A DNA stretch of 64,000 nucleotides from Ganoderma boninense (GCA_002900995.3 CM035309.1:2858389-2922388); one strand, 5' to 3'. Counted from the stretch's first letter, positions 1 through 12,799 are shown. A program made the numbers and translations. The notes: a model not told the origin generated them from the sequence alone.

Positions 1-299
1 GGTGCGCCTTTGACCGGGCCACGGTCGCACGATCAGAGGGGTCCATCACCGAGATCAACCTGAGCGTTGCGACGACGAGGGCCTGACGGGAACTCCAATG
101 TCCCGCCCTCTGTAGATAGATTGGATTGCCGCGCATGGAGCCCTGCCACGCCTTGTCAAGCACAGACATGCACAGGTAAGCAAGCACTGCGAAAAGCCAG
201 GTGACAGTGAGAGGGGAGGATACGTACTTTTAGGAGACCCACTCCCACTATGCCACTCCCAGCCGAGTAGCTTGATAGATTTGTAGACCTTCTAGCGCT
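1..299. other. No supported gene
   Basis: No open frame, splice pattern or repeat here could be tied to a gene. It may be the flank of the decayed unit that follows. Confidence 0.4.
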
Positions 300-1230
300 A
301 CAGCTTGGCCGGTGATGCGGTTGCGTTCGGTGCAAGCGCGCAGGCGCGGGCAGTGCGCCTGCGAAGCCTGGAGTGGCCTGTGCACTCAGAGAAAACCGTT
401 CCGTGCTCTGGGGGACAAGAGTCCGAGGAAAGTTCACCTTCTTCCTTCCAAAAAGCATCTGAAGCGTAGCTGTCTCGACTAGCAAGGAAACACAAATTCG
501 CCTGGAGTATCATCTCGATGAAGATGACTGTCATCAAATATATGTTGAATGGGCCTTCCACGGAGCTGGCATATGCATCCTCTACTTCAAAAACGCACTC
601 GCCGACATGACGGACAGGAGAGAGAACGGGCAGGGGAGAGAACATCAATGAGAGAGACCGGCGTACAGCCTGAGATGACACGACGTCTGCACAACGCACG
701 GACTAATTAGACAAACTCCAGCCTCAACACGGGGGTGTATGACAAGCTCTCGAGGCGATCGTCGCGGCAGATGAGGCTACCGTCGTAGTAAGTATTGAAG
801 CGAAGTGGGAAGGTCGTGGACTGGTCCGGCATGCGCAGATGTACCTAACTCACCAACTGCTGTAATTGTATGCGCCCCGTATCGTATTGAGTCCTCCCAG
901 TGCTTGAACTGTCTCTGCCTCCTCCTCCTGTTACTCTGAGACACTGACCCCTGCCATGCCAGATGAATGCGATGACGGCTCGGAGTCGGAGTTCTGCCAC
1001 GCGACCCAGGTTGATGGTGCTTGGCGCTTGAGAGGGACAGAGAATGCGCAGGGGCGGGCGGGGAAACAGAGACAAGGCTTGGATTGAAGCAGGAGCAGGT
1101 CGGAGAGAGAAGTGAAATCGAGCTGAATTGCGCTGGCAGTGGCAGTCGCAGTGGCAGCTGATTTTCTATTTGGTCCAGATTTGGCAACTCAGACGCCGGG
1201 CGATCTCGCAGCAACGCCACCACCAGCCAA
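300..1230 (-). pseudogene. Decayed seven-helix-type gene, DUF6533-like (unit 1)
   Basis: Reading the minus strand, a short exon ending in IRYGAHTITAV (about 910-865) is followed by a GT donor. The next possible exon (about 810-745) reads YDGSLICRDDRLESL, which resembles the fungal DUF6533 core, where a Tyr-Asp pair is followed by a Leu/Thr/Asp-rich stretch. Further on, at about 400-300, a stretch related to RLRRRTA...LVPNAT is shared with the second unit at 4480-5760. No continuous gene model can be drawn and stops break every frame. DUF6533 proteins are multi-pass fungal membrane proteins of unknown function. The family assignment is an inference from one short motif; the relationship to the second unit is visible directly at the DNA level. 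Confidence 0.35.
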
Positions 1231-1933
1231 AATCGCTGGGTATACACATAATAACTTCTCAATGCATAGTGACTATGTGGCTTACAAGATACAAGAATAT
1301 GTATCATACAAGATACAAACAAGGGCCCTATCAGTGTCAAAACCGCAACAAGTTGAATCAGCAAGTCCCAGTCACGCACTGTACTTATATATCAGCAAGT
1401 CCAACGTATATGTCAGGAGGATCAAAGACTCACGACTTGACCACAAACTCGATATGAAACTCCTACGAGTCACTGTCGACTGCCAGTGGGCCCCACGTGC
1501 GGGTACGACTGTGACCGTGAAAACGTTCCCTTTTGGCCCACACGGGCTCCGCTGTTACGAAGGCGTCAAACCTCCATACAGAGGGCAAAAACCAGCGCCA
1601 CTGCTTTTGACAAACACATTTTAAGCCCGAGTGGACGGACTGGCGCGACGGGCTCTGAGGTTCGTCAGAAAGCTTCGCGCCGCCCGCGAGAAGCCTCAGC
1701 CTATCCCAAGTGACGATTGCGTCGCGGTGCCCCATCGCCGCCGCTGGTTGTTGGGACGCGCAAGTATACTTACAACGGCTTGGACTCTGAATGAGCTAGA
1801 GCTCTGTATATCCGAGACGCTACGCTACAGTATAAATAGTAGTAAAAACACGTACAACAGCTGTAAATAATTACCAATACGAATACACACGGGCCGATTG
1901 AGTGCCCTCATCTCCATCTCGCTGGTATCGTAC
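1231..1933. other. Spacer downstream of D1
   Basis: This holds short unrelated open frames on both strands with no splice logic or recognisable motif. It contains the 3' flank of D1. I see no gene. Confidence 0.4.
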
Positions 1934-4370
1934 CTAGTACGCCGTACCGTGCGTCTTGTCGTACACGCTCATCCGGTTGGCCTCCACGTCGTGGACGACG
2001 TGTCCGTGGTCATCGTCGTCGTGCACCGTTGTCGACGTCGTCTGCGATGCGTAGAAACGGCCGGGGACGTTGATCTCGATCACGCTGTTCAGCGGGCCGA
2101 ACGACGACTGGTCAGGACGAGGGGCAGACTGAGCGTCGAAGGTGTTGGAATAGGGGTTATTTTCCTGTGCAGGAAGAGCATGAGGGATCAGCACCTCAGG
2201 CGAGAGGGGGAGGGGAGAGTGGGGGAGGGAGGGGAACGAAGTTCGTCATACCTTGGCATGGTAGACGTTCCCGAACGATCCTGGCGCGGTGGAGGATCCC
2301 ACTGGTGGTACCCGTACATCCGACAAGTCCCGGACCTCGTACGTCGCGCTGACGGCTTCGCGCGGTCGCCTAAAGTTCAATCTGCGCGACGATGCGGTCA
2401 GGAAGGGCCATCGGCAGAGGGACAGAAACACGCTGCGGAAACTCACGCAGAGAGCACAGAGTTAGTGTAAATCTTCGCGACTTCGATGTTGAATGCCGAG
2501 TATATCAACTTGTCTGATGACCGCAGGGCCTAGGACGCACCGACGTCAATGACCTTCTGAGCAGAGACGAGCGGCGTTGGTGTGGACTCACGAAGGCAAA
2601 CCCGAGAATGTTGAAAATGCTACGATATCGACGATTAACGATGAATCTTGGAGCGTGCGTGGTTTCCAGACTAGTCCCACTTACTCGGTGAGGAGACCTA
2701 CAACGTACGGTGAATCGTGAGAATCGATCAACGAGAAGAGCGCGAAGGCACGTACCCGTACACACCGCATACGCGATCAAAGTGTCCAGCATCGAGTTCG
2801 TCCTTCCATCCCCCACGCGCAGATCAGCATCCCTCCCAAACAAACACAAAGCCGAAAACCACTGACTTCTTAAGCCCAGTCCGGCTAGTATGCAGCACGT
2901 AGATGAGAACCGCAGCGAGCACCGTGTCGACGACGGTAGCGATGCCCAGCCCGACCGATAGCATCCACTATCCGATACATTCAATACCAGCGTCAGCGTC
3001 AGCAGCCAGCGGCGGATCCGCGAAGGCCGGATGAGAACGTTCACTCACCGCAAACGGCTCGAACTGCGAGTACACCGTCGTCCCGAACCTATGAAGTAGA
3101 AGTATAACCAACCCCCGAGGCACCCGGATCAGCATTCAGTTACGTTGCGGCGCATGCACGCAATGGAACCAGTGCTGACGCTTTCAAGGTGACCACTGGA
3201 CCCACATTCGATGAAGATGGATATGAAGATGAAGATGAATATCCACGCTCTCTGCTTCGAATTTGACAGGGGTGGGACTCACCGATGCAGAAGCCTGTTC
3301 CGATTCAGAAGACGAGTATGAGTGCCTGCCTGATATCATGGCGCTCGACAGGAGACGCGGTCTCGCACTCCTGCTCACCTATCTCTGCGACCAGCAGAAC
3401 CATCTGAAGCCGGCTGTCGTCAGCTCAGACTTAACTACAAGACACGAACCTCACGCACGCAGACGGCAACCAGGTACCTGGACTTCCGACCGACTTGACG
3501 GGGAGTGAGCCGTCAGATCTACGTCAGACGCTGTCGCGCCAGAGAAGCCCTCACCTCGGTATACGCGATACGCAAAGAAGCTAACGAGACTTCTAGTCAG
3601 CTATGGGCGCACAACACGAATTCCGCTGCCATTCCATACCTCTGGCACGCAACGATCGATACGCCCTACGTTGTGCACCGATCAATACACTGTCAGCAAC
3701 TGGAGGCGCTGCGAGCGCGTTCGCAGGAGGGACTCACCGTGAGCAGCGTCAGGATCTGCGGAAGGAGGCAGAGGCAAGTCCGTCAGGTGGATGCTCGATC
3801 ATACAGCTGGGAACTCGGGGAAAACGTACGTTCATCGGCCATACGGACTTGGCCAATAGCTGCGGCTGGAAGTAGTTCGTGACGAGCTTCAGGTAGCTTC
3901 CGTGCCCTCCTCCGTCAGCGAGGGGGATGGGGGGAAGGCACGGCGGAAGGGGCGACGCACCATATGTACATGATCACGCCTGTATGGACTGTGTCCAACA
4001 GCCTGTGTATCCGTTCAGCTCGCCTTTCTCAACTCGATCGAAACGGTGCAGCGTACATGATAAACCCGACCTAACCCGCCTCGCAGTCAGCTCCCGGACC
4101 GGCCAAGAAAGAGAAATGCATTGAGTACTCACGTAGAGTTTGAGTGGTCGGTAATCTGCCCCGTGCAACCGCATGTACTGGAACCACTGGTGCACCGACA
4201 TCCCGTACAGACTGAGCGTGCTGGTAAGTCAGGACGATCGACGAGCGGAACGCAGAGCTAAACACGCACATGAGCCCGAAGAACGTCCCCAGCAGAAGCG
4301 CGCCAAATGTGTCGTCCAACGACGGCACTTGGATGCCCAGAGGGTTCTCCGCGCCAGTGAGCGAAGCCAT
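1934..4370 (-). CDS. DUF6534 multi-pass membrane protein, D1
   Basis: Function is unknown; DUF6534 proteins are predicted seven-helix fungal membrane proteins. The start at 4370 gives an N-terminus with LDDTFGALLLGTFFGLM, the family's first helix. Then follow exon 2 (HQWFQYMRLHGADYRPLKLYV-type, about 4206-4135), a 14-nt micro-exon at 4067-4080, a short FFAYRVYR exon (about 3590-3560), the fifth-helix exon (about 2965-2883, VVDTVLAAVLIYVLHTSRTG), RTNSMLDTLIAYAVCTG (about 2807-2757), IFNILGFAFV (about 2615-2585), IYTNSVLSA, LNFRRPRE, and a hydrophilic Asp/His-rich tail ending at 1934. In this copy the exon of helix seven and the YTNS exon are fused, whereas D2 has an intron there. The two strongest hallmarks are the GALLLGTFF and LNFRRPR motifs. 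Internal exon borders are by eye. Confidence 0.8.
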
Positions 4371-4479
4371 CGTTGTCGGAAGTTGGGGTCGGGGACGTTC
4401 GTCGAGGGTGAGGGATCCGAGTACGTAGCAGCAGCCTCAGTTCCAGTCTGCAATCGTGCGCGCGAACGTCCGTTGATAC

Positions 4480-5760
4480 TTATACGATATACTCATGGTG
4501 GTCTACCGCCTTCGCACCGGCCCACGGAAGCGCTGTTCCGCCCGAACTGAAGTGTGTTTTTCCGCAGGCCACACGAGCGCACGTCCTAAAAGTTCCCATT
4601 GCCCAGGCACGTGCACCTGCATCCTGGGCCACGGTCACGCGAATCGCGATCGAGGGAGCCATCAAGATGATCAGCCAGCTTTGCAACAACGGGGCCCCAG
4701 CTGGAAATTCAAGGGCATTATACAGCGCCCAAGTTCCAACCCTCTTCAAAATGAATGTCGGGGCCCATGCCGCCCTGCGATGCCCTGTCGAGCAGCATGA
4801 CAATCATACACCGGTGAGCATGCCCCGCGAAAGCCAGCGGTAAAGAGAGCTCGCCATACTTACGAGATGGATGTCTAAGCAGTTTTCTTGCCATCAAAAC
4901 TGTTAAGCGGGTTCGTGGACCTTCCCGTGGGGTGATTAGTTCGGTGGCGTTCGGTACAAGTGAGCAGGCAGTGCGCCTGCGCAGTCTAAGTAGGTTGCCG
5001 GTGCGTTCGGAAAACGTGAGCATTTTCTGTTGTGGAGAAGAAGCATTCGACAAAGATAGCCTTTAGTGTTTTTCGGGAGAGCATCGCTGCGTGCGTCGCT
5101 GGCAGCATAAGCTCCAGTCTCACCAGGTAGAGTTGAACCAGTGGTGCTGACAGGATGCATCTGCCAACACCGTGACCACCAACAGCAAGGAGGGCGACGC
5201 AGGTACAGATGACACACCACACAGTCCTGAAGCAGATGTTCTCAGGATGAACTCTTCAACTTACACTCCTCTTCAACTCAAGTCTCCATACGGTGATGTC
5301 AATGTCATGCTCTTCAGCTTGACGTCGGCGATCATCGCGACCTACAAAGCCCTACTGAACGCGGCGGACGAGGAGTAGTGGCAGATGGCGCTAACACTGG
5401 AGCGACGTTGAAACTTGAAAGCCATGGACTGATCCGGAAGATCTACCGAACTCACCAATGTCGCTGCCTCCGCCTCCATTCTGAGACACTCTCCGGCCAC
5501 GCTAGATCAATCCGATGAAACCTTAAACGTTTGCCGCCCCACTCGTGTTGATGGTGTTTGAAGCTTGGCGCAGATAAGGAACGAAAAGGCTGGGTGAGCC
5601 GTGAAACGGAGGAGGGATAAGGCTAGGATTGAATATTGAAGCGGGAGGTTGTTGGGAGAAGGACAAGGTTGAAATTTGTCGCGGTGTGCCCCGGCTGGGG
5701 TGAGGATTGCGCTGGCAGCTGATTTTCCACTCCACCCCGGATTTGGCAGCATAGACGCCG
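4480..5760 (-). pseudogene. Decayed seven-helix-type gene, DUF6533-like (unit 2)
   Basis: This is a diverged copy of the unit at 300-1230: they share a GC-rich stretch near 4930-5020 (unit 1: 310-410) and a stretch at 5400-5800 (unit 1: 800-1200). The minus strand has a possible first exon reading MEAEAATL before a GTGAGT donor, a hydrophobic stretch VICTCVALLAVGG (about 5210-5170), and a C-terminal-like segment LLQSWLIILMAPSIAIRVTV (about 4700-4640) of the kind seen at the end of fungal seven-helix proteins. No open model joins them. It lies between D1 and D2, and together with unit 1 suggests that a unit-plus-D gene block was duplicated. The family name is tentative. Confidence 0.35.
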
Positions 5761-6239
5761 ATTGATTTCGAAATTCGCAGCCACACCAGTGACACCACCC
5801 ACGACGGGCAAGGGCGGATATCCCAGGCAGGAGGAATATGGCTGTAAAAGGCCGGGAACAGTCTCCTGTCACAACCATATTCCGGACCTGAATTTTTGGT
5901 AAGCGCCGCATAGTTCGACATAACAGAACGTACTTACTCGGTTAACGGATCAATAAGGCTGCATTATTCTTTTGTTGACGAGCGCCTTTGAGAATTCACG
6001 TCTGGAATATGGGCGCGACAGGAGCCTAGACCAGCCCCAGGTCCTTTTACAGATGTATTCCGACCGGCGGTATCCGCCATTGCCCGTCGTGACCGCCAGC
6101 CAGAAGTACGTAAGTTAATCTACATATGCATATATATACACAGTGACTTCTCAACGTTTCAACGCCCAGAAACATAGATATCAGACCGCGACCCTTAGCG
6201 AGACAAACAAACTGAAACAGCATCCTCCCAGACTCGTGT

Positions 6240-8470
6240 TCACTCTCGTACGCTCGCGTTCAATCCGGTCTCCAGGTCGCCAACGCGCTCCCGCGAACCG
6301 GAATCCGTCGTAGAGGCGAACTCTTTCTCGACCTTGATATCGAGGACGCGGCCGCTCCCAGCTGAGAAGGTCGGGATGGCCGTGTTCGAGGAGCCCTGAG
6401 GGGTGGTCCGTGGATCAGCAGCCGCAATCGCAAGTTGAACTTCGCGACTGTGGTAGTGCTAGCACTGTACTGACCTTGGACCGCGAAGCCAAGTCGCGCG
6501 AGCTGGACATCTCCGAGAGCGATATATGCGCGGCTCGGATATCGGACACGCCCATCGTAGAGTAGTTACCGACTGGCTCGCGGGGCTTACGGAAGTTCAG
6601 TCTAGGACGGGACGTCAGCGCTGCGATTGCGAGCACCCGGACGTCTCGCGCAGAGCACGTACGCAGCCATGACAGAGTTCGTATAAACTGCAAGGTGGGG
6701 TCAGAAACGCGGAGAGGCTGGGGCTCGTGTATGCTCCGTACTTTTCGTGACGAGCATGTTCATGGCGGCGTAGTACAGGTTCTGCGACGTGACGAGGGCC
6801 TTTTCCGAGTGGACCCAGTCAGCGATGAGCAAGAGTAGGCGCATTTTCACGGATTGCAACTTACGAATACGAAGCCCAGCAAGTTGAACAAGCTGCACAA
6901 GGTACAGTTAGAGAGTGTTTCCTCTGGAGTTCGCCAGCGATGGACGTACTCGGTCAACAATCCAGTCGTAACCGCGTACGCGATTAGGGTATCGAGCAGA
7001 GAGTTGGTCCTACGATTGTCCGCAACCGTCAGCGAGCGCAAATGTATGCGTCAGGAGGACAGAAGACTGACGACTTGACCCCAGTCCGGCTGCGATGGAG
7101 GACGAAGACGAGCACTGCAGCCAGGATAGTGTCGACGAACACCGCGATCCCGAGGGCGATGGAGATCCAAGTCTAGTGAAAAAGCCGAGTCTCAGCTTCT
7201 GCGCCGAGGGTACTAGTACGACAGTACGACCACTTACAGCGTATTTGGCGAACGCCGTCCACAGTGTGAATCCCAAAACTAACAACGATGTGAATAGAGT
7301 CCCGGATATCGCACGTGGTATTCCACATACGCTTTGATCGTGACGGCTATAAGCCATAGCAGTGGTAAGTAGGAGCTCGAGCTGAGCGATGTGTACGATG
7401 TTAAACACTAACCCATGCACAAGCCGAATCCAGCGCCTTGAAACACCATCTATACACGGCCGTGAGCATCCAATGAGCGAGACAAAACCTCGTCAACGCA
7501 TACACAGGCCCCAGACGACCATCCTAGACTTCCTGCCGACTATCGTGATATCAGAGCTGCGCTACGACGTAGAGAAACGATGGTGATAACTCACTTCGGT
7601 ACACACGGTATGCGAAGAAGCTAGCGATAGGAAGTTGAGCAGGACAATTGTGAAGTGGCGATTCTCGGCCATGCGCGGCGCACCTTTGACAAGCCACGAC
7701 GTTCGCAGCCTTTCCCATGCAGAGCGCGGAGTGAGATGAATGGAACAATCGCAACAGAAAGCCTCGAAAAGACCACAGTGAGCAGCGTCAAAAGCTTCCA
7801 TCAACGAGGTCAGACGACGGTGACTCAGGACAAGCGATTAGACGAGACATACGCTCAAGGGCCTGCAAACGTAAACGACGTAAACGTCACGTTCACCCGC
7901 TAGCATGAGAGCAGTGCACAGGTACCAGTCCATAGTAGCCAGATACAGTATACTGAAGTAGTGGGTTACCAGTTTCAAGTAGCTCCAGCCCAGGCGTCAG
8001 CGTCCATGGTCGCGAAGCGGAGACCGCCACCCTTACCAGAGAGACATGATCACGACTGAATGCGCGGAATCCAGCAACCTGAAGCCAACTGTCACCCATC
8101 CGCTCGCAGTGCGGCACTTCAAACGATAGCGGTCCTCACAGGATGACCACGACCTGTAATGTGGGGTCAGCCCCGCTGCAGCGCAGACAGCCCAAACGGC
8201 ACTCACGTAGAACTTGGTCCACGAGCTGTCCGCCGAGTGCACCCGGAAGTAGTTGTACGTCTGGTGCAGCAGCACCCCGTACATTCTATAAGTCCACGCC
8301 TCGTCAGTGCTCGCGCCACAGACAGAACATGCACACGAACAGCCCACGCACATGAGCGCAAAGAACGTCCCGAGCAGTGCGGCGCCGTAGGTGTTGTCCA
8401 TGGTCAAGCCGTCGGGGAGCGGGGGGATCCCATCCGGGATGGCGGCTGTGGCGTTCGCAGAGGCGTCCAT
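6240..8470 (-). CDS. DUF6534 multi-pass membrane protein, D2
   Basis: This is the best-resolved member of the array. Start at 8470; exon 1 carries LTMDNTYGAALLGTFFALM; exon 2 GVLLHQTYNYFRVHSADSSW; micro-exon 8140-8153 (14 nt); then LLDSAHSVVIMSLW, YLKLVTHYF...LATMDW, FFAYRVYR (about 7615-7590), GAGFGLCMG, a tiny VTIKA exon (about 7355-7340), the helix-five exon VFVDTILAAVLVFVLHRSRTG (about 7170-7085), RTNSLLDTLIAYAVTTGLLTE (about 7008-6946), LFNLLGFVF, ALVTSQNLYYAAMNMLVTK, YTNSVMAA, LNFRKPREP and a final charged exon (stop 6240-6242). About eighteen exons give roughly 335 residues, normal for the family. All splice borders follow GT...AG and no break was found. The protein is predicted to be membrane-embedded; its substrate or partner is unknown. 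Confidence 0.85.
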
Positions 8471-8545
8471 GGCTGGCTGGTAGAGTGGACGAGCTCGAGG
8501 ATAGAGGCGACCCGGGAGTCTTCTCAGCAACAGGGAGACCCAGAT

Positions 8546-8560
8546 GCCGCCCTATATGCC
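8546..8560 (-). promoter_or_regulatory. TATA-like element of D2
   Basis: On the minus strand this reads GGCATATAGGGCGGC, about 80 bases before the D2 start. A matching TATAGGGC(G/A)GC block lies 41-52 bases upstream of D8 and D11, so it is a shared promoter-proximal motif rather than a chance AT-rich word. Its role as a TATA box is inferred. Confidence 0.45.
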
Positions 8561-10484
8561 CACCCAGACATGGGCACGGGCGTGGCGCTTGAGCCTGTAG
8601 CCTGATGCCTTCGCAGGCCCCCACGTCCGCCCACACAGCGTGATGGACCGCTCGCTGTTCACAACGCCTTCGTGGGCGAGAAGACGATGCAGCCAGCACC
8701 GCCCGGCGCATGCGAAGCCTTCCCCGGGTGTGCTTCGCGCGCACTTTCGGGCGCTAGGAGGAGGTTTTCGGACAGCGCCCGTGGGTTCGAACTTCGCGCG
8801 CCGGACGGAGTTCGTGCTGTCGTGCTTCGAGATGGGGTGGCGCGATGGCCGCCTGAGGGCACCAAACTACAACTACAGTTGGGTGGCCTTGTTCGACTCA
8901 GGACCCTCCCGCGGGAGAACGGATACCGCGTCCGGCCCACCGAGACGTGCTTCGCCAGGCTATCCACTGCGGGGAAGGGGGGGTGCAATTGAGTGCGGTC
9001 AAAGAGGTCTCAAGGGCAAGATGGATGGATATCTGAGTATCTGGGGCCCAAATGATATCTGACAAGGAGAACTTCGACGCCAGATTGTGATGCATGGAGC
9101 ATAGAGGACCAAGGCCGGTGTGGACCAGCCCTCATTGCATCTAGCCACAGAACCCGGCCCCGACGCTTCGCGAGCGGCTGTTTGCGCCGCGCCTGACGCT
9201 GTCTGAGATGAGGCGCCTCGGGAGACGGCTTCCTTCGCATCCGCCACCCTGTGCACGGTGGCCCGAACGTACGAGGCAGGGACAGGGGAAGGACGGAAGG
9301 GAAGGCACTCAGTGGCAAGAAAGTTGGCTCCCACCGAGAGGGAACGGATCGATCAAGACCACGGAGAAGCTTTGGTGCATTATCACCATCCTGAGGCAGA
9401 CCCGTCAGATAGATAGATCCAGGATGTCAAACTGCGCACGCCGCCGCCACCGAGAAGGTAGCTTTCGCCGGAAGGACAGTGTCGGGGCACCGGCTACTTG
9501 ATGATGTACGACGACCCGGCGTCCGTTCGCAGGAATGCATATGGATGGCGGGCGCATAGAAGGGGCATCTGACCGTGGACGAGCACTTCACTCACCAGAT
9601 GCCCCGCAATGTCAGTATCCATCAACTCCGCTGTCCATTCACTCTTAATAGACGAATCATGCGAGCCAAATGGTTGAGGGGGTTGCGATGACGAGGTCAG
9701 CTGTCTCGGAGCTGAAGTTCTCAGGAATTAGGACAGGTGAAGGGCGGTTGAGAAGTCATTGAGAATCCAGCTTATGCAGCAGACAGCGGGAAGGAGTTGA
9801 AGATAAAATCACGGCGCCAAGGAGAGGTAGTAGACTCCGAGGAGGTGGAGGGAAAGGGCGAAGCATGGTTGCGACTCGCTGCGCTGGCGACTCTGCCACA
9901 GCCGGAGAATCGGACCGCGTTCCGAGACCCAAATACCGTAACCCAGGCGCCCATGTACTCACGCCAGAAATCAACATTCAATAGTCGCCCGCGCCATCCG
10001 AGATACGGCATATCGGAAAGCTGTATTTTTTGAATTCTCCGACTGTACTGGGCCTGCATTGAACCTGACATCTTTGCGCATCGCTGGGACATCTTCTATC
10101 GACGGTAGTACTAGTTGCCATGCTTCGTGGCTCTCCTCGGACTCACTGGCAGCACTGCCGCCGCGGCACCGACTCCGGAAACCCTTCTTTCCCTCCTTTC
10201 ATCTTCTCCCGCATTCCAACAGACCATGTCAAATTTTCCAGGAGCGGAATGCCAAATCGCCGAGTCCGGATAAGCGAGGCGCGGGCTCTAACTGTGACAA
10301 GACTTTGGCCGAGATCGTGATTCGCGGGCCTAACTCAACTACAGTAATAGTACACGACATGGCAGTACAGACAACGCAATAATTACTAACAATGTCCCCC
10401 ATCCGCAACGCCAAATAACGTTAAACAGCCCACTTCGAGAGCTGTCGGCGCAAACAACTTGAAGTCTGACCCGATCCCGCAGGG
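8561..10484. other. Gene-poor spacer between D2 and D3
   Basis: About 1.9 kb with several GC-rich short frames on both strands (around 8640-9330 and 9756-10092). None has a family motif or splice context. I see no gene, although a small unrecognised one cannot be excluded. Confidence 0.4.
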
Positions 10485-12799
10485 TCACCGCTGCATGTAC
10501 TCTCGCTCGACCTTGATCTCGATCACGTCGCCGTGGTCCCGCACAGACTCCTCGTCGTGGCCGGTTGTCCGAGAGTCTGTTTGGGTCCGCTGAGCAGAGA
10601 GAAAGGTCATGGGTGTCAGTGTTGCCGCTGACAGTCCCGACGTCACGGCAGCAACGGACGAACCTTTGGTGAGGACATGCTCCGGGGAAGCGCGAGACAC
10701 CATCGAGCTCGACCGCGCCGAGGTTGATGATATCGGACGTGCCCCAAGTCGGCTGGGTGGTGGATCCTCGGGGTCTCCGGTAGTTCAGCCTAAACGCGCA
10801 CTGCGTGAGCTCAAGCCAGCTGCAAAGTGTTCGGTAGCACTTACGCAGCGAGAACGGAGTTGGAGTACACTAGGAATATGTGGGCCGGTCAGCCAGAAGG
10901 ATTCTTTAGCAAACACTCGCTCAACGCACCTTTCGTTGCCACCACGTTCATCGTCGTATACCACAGATTCTGGGAGTATGCGAGTGCCTTCGGGAATGGT
11001 TCGTAAGCCGTCGTATATTGGCAGCGCAGGGCTGGAGTACTCCACTCACAAAAACGAAGCTAAGCGTGTTGAAGATACTATTGACGGAAGGTTAATGACA
11101 CTTGTCATCATGGCGACATTGTAGTTGTGCATACTCAGTGAGAAGTCCTGAAGGAAAGCACCATGAGCTGCGGCTCGAGCCCGCACAACGTTTAAATGCC
11201 CACGCACCTGTCGTCACAGCGTAGGCAACCAGCGTGTCGAGCATCGTGTTCGTCCTACGACGAGGCAGCAACATCAGTATCTAGATAATGCATCCCGCAC
11301 GATTCACGCACGATTTGATGCCGGTACGGCTCGAATGCAAGACGTAGATGAGCACTGCGGTCAACACGGTGTCCACCACCACGGCAATTCCAAGCGCCGT
11401 GGAGAGCATCCACTATCGGTGAGTCAGACCAGCCCCGAAGCCGTCGAGAACCTGGTAGAGAAAACGAACCGTATACCGCATGAACTCTTGATAGGTATCC
11501 GTGCCAAACCTATTGCAGACAGCCCCTCAGTAGTGCACGTTCGCCGTGGCACCGCTCTTACACCACTTACGCCTTGACAGTTGCGACTGCGAGACTCGTC
11601 AGATCGCGTGGTAGGCCGCAGAAACGAACGATCATGCACTCACCGACACAGACACCAAGTTCAGCCAGCAGACCGAACATCTACCCAAATCCCTCCGAGT
11701 CAGAAACGCAACCCGCAGAGTCCGGTCGGCATGAACACGCACACAGGCCACCGCGAGAACCTTCGACTTGCGCCCCACTAAATCGGCCGCCCAGTCAGCC
11801 AAGTCCCCTTAGTCGTTACCAGGCACCCGTCCGAGCGGCACCGGTGCGGCGCGGACGCACCTCGATAGACGCGGTACGCGAAGAAGCTGCGAAGGCGTTT
11901 GAGTTCTCGGAAGTGAGCGGGCGAAGCGCATGGTACAGTACTCACCCCTGGCAGAGGAGAACGGTCGCGCCCTGCGCAGCAGCAGCACCCCCAGGCTCGT
12001 CAGTGCGTGACCCCCTAATACACCCGTGGCTTCGCGTACTCACCGCGACCAGTGTCAATATCTTCAGGCATGGCACAGAAACGTCAGTGCGGATCAGGAC
12101 GAGGGATTATGAAGAGAAACGTACACTAAGCGGCCTGGATGATGATTACGCGCGTCAGCTGCGTTCTACATGTTTTCGACTCGGAGTGCGAATGGAGCGA
12201 TTTAGAATCTACGCACCAGATGGATTTTGACAGGTATTTAATGTCGAAGTAGTGCGAGACGAGCTTCAGATAGCTGCGCCACCGCAAGGCCCGTGAGCAT
12301 TTCTGGACTACCCAGAGATGGTGGCTGCGCGAGGCCTGGGCCCTTACCAAGTGATCATGAGCGTCGCGGAGTGGCCCGTGTCTAACAGCCTAGACGCATG
12401 GAGTCAACGTCTGGCCGCAGCAGCCTTGAGATATTGAGACGCAGCGCCAGATGCTTACACTAATAGTACAACCTAGAACGAGCCAGTCAGTGCTCGGGCA
12501 GCGGCGGAGACGACAGTACGGGTGGGCAGGTGGCGTACATAGAGCTTCAGCCAGAGATTGTCCGCATGGTGGACCCGGAAGTACAGGTACGCTTGGTGCA
12601 GCGATACCCCAAACAGGCTGCAGACGCAGACAGATGTGAGCTCACATGCGCGAGGAGCAAATAGGCAGAACAGATGCGCGCACATGAGCCCGAAGAACGT
12701 CCCAAGCAGGAGCGACCCGTAAGTCCCGTCCAGCGCGTGTGACGCATTCGCGAGCGCGGCAAATGGGTCCGCCGTCGCCGCAGTCGAATTGCCACTCAT
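10485..12799 (-). CDS. DUF6534 multi-pass membrane protein, D3
   Basis: Start at 12799 (MSGNSTAATAD...), then LDGTYGSLLLGTFFGLM in helix one. Exon 2 (about 12620-12540) reads FGVSLHQAYLYFRVHHADNLW; the 14-nt micro-exon is 12459-12472. The helix-five exon (about 11415-11330) reads ALGIAVVVDTVLTAVLIYVL; next come RTNTMLDTLVAYAVTTG (about 11255-11205), IFNTLSFVFV, LAYSQNLWYTTMNVVATK, VYSNSVLAA and LNYRRPRG (about 10795-10670). The last exon ends in EIKVEREYMQR at 10485. Same sub-type as D1, D2, D8 and D11. No disabling change was seen. Function unknown. Confidence 0.8.

Noticed and set aside
2505..3044. 179-residue continuous minus-strand frame
   Set aside because: It mixes real D1 exons (TNSMLDTLIAYAVCTG, FNILGFAFV) with intron sequence; it is part of D1, not a gene of its own.
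8770..8810. GGGTTCGAA word resembling a tRNA T-loop
   Set aside because: No acceptor, D or anticodon stem could be paired around it.
8659..8992. Overlapping frames of about 105 residues on both strands
   Set aside because: GC-rich spacer where stops are rare by chance; no splice signals, homologues or motifs.
11574..12230. 218-residue plus-strand frame
   Set aside because: Antisense to the middle exons and introns of D3; no motif.
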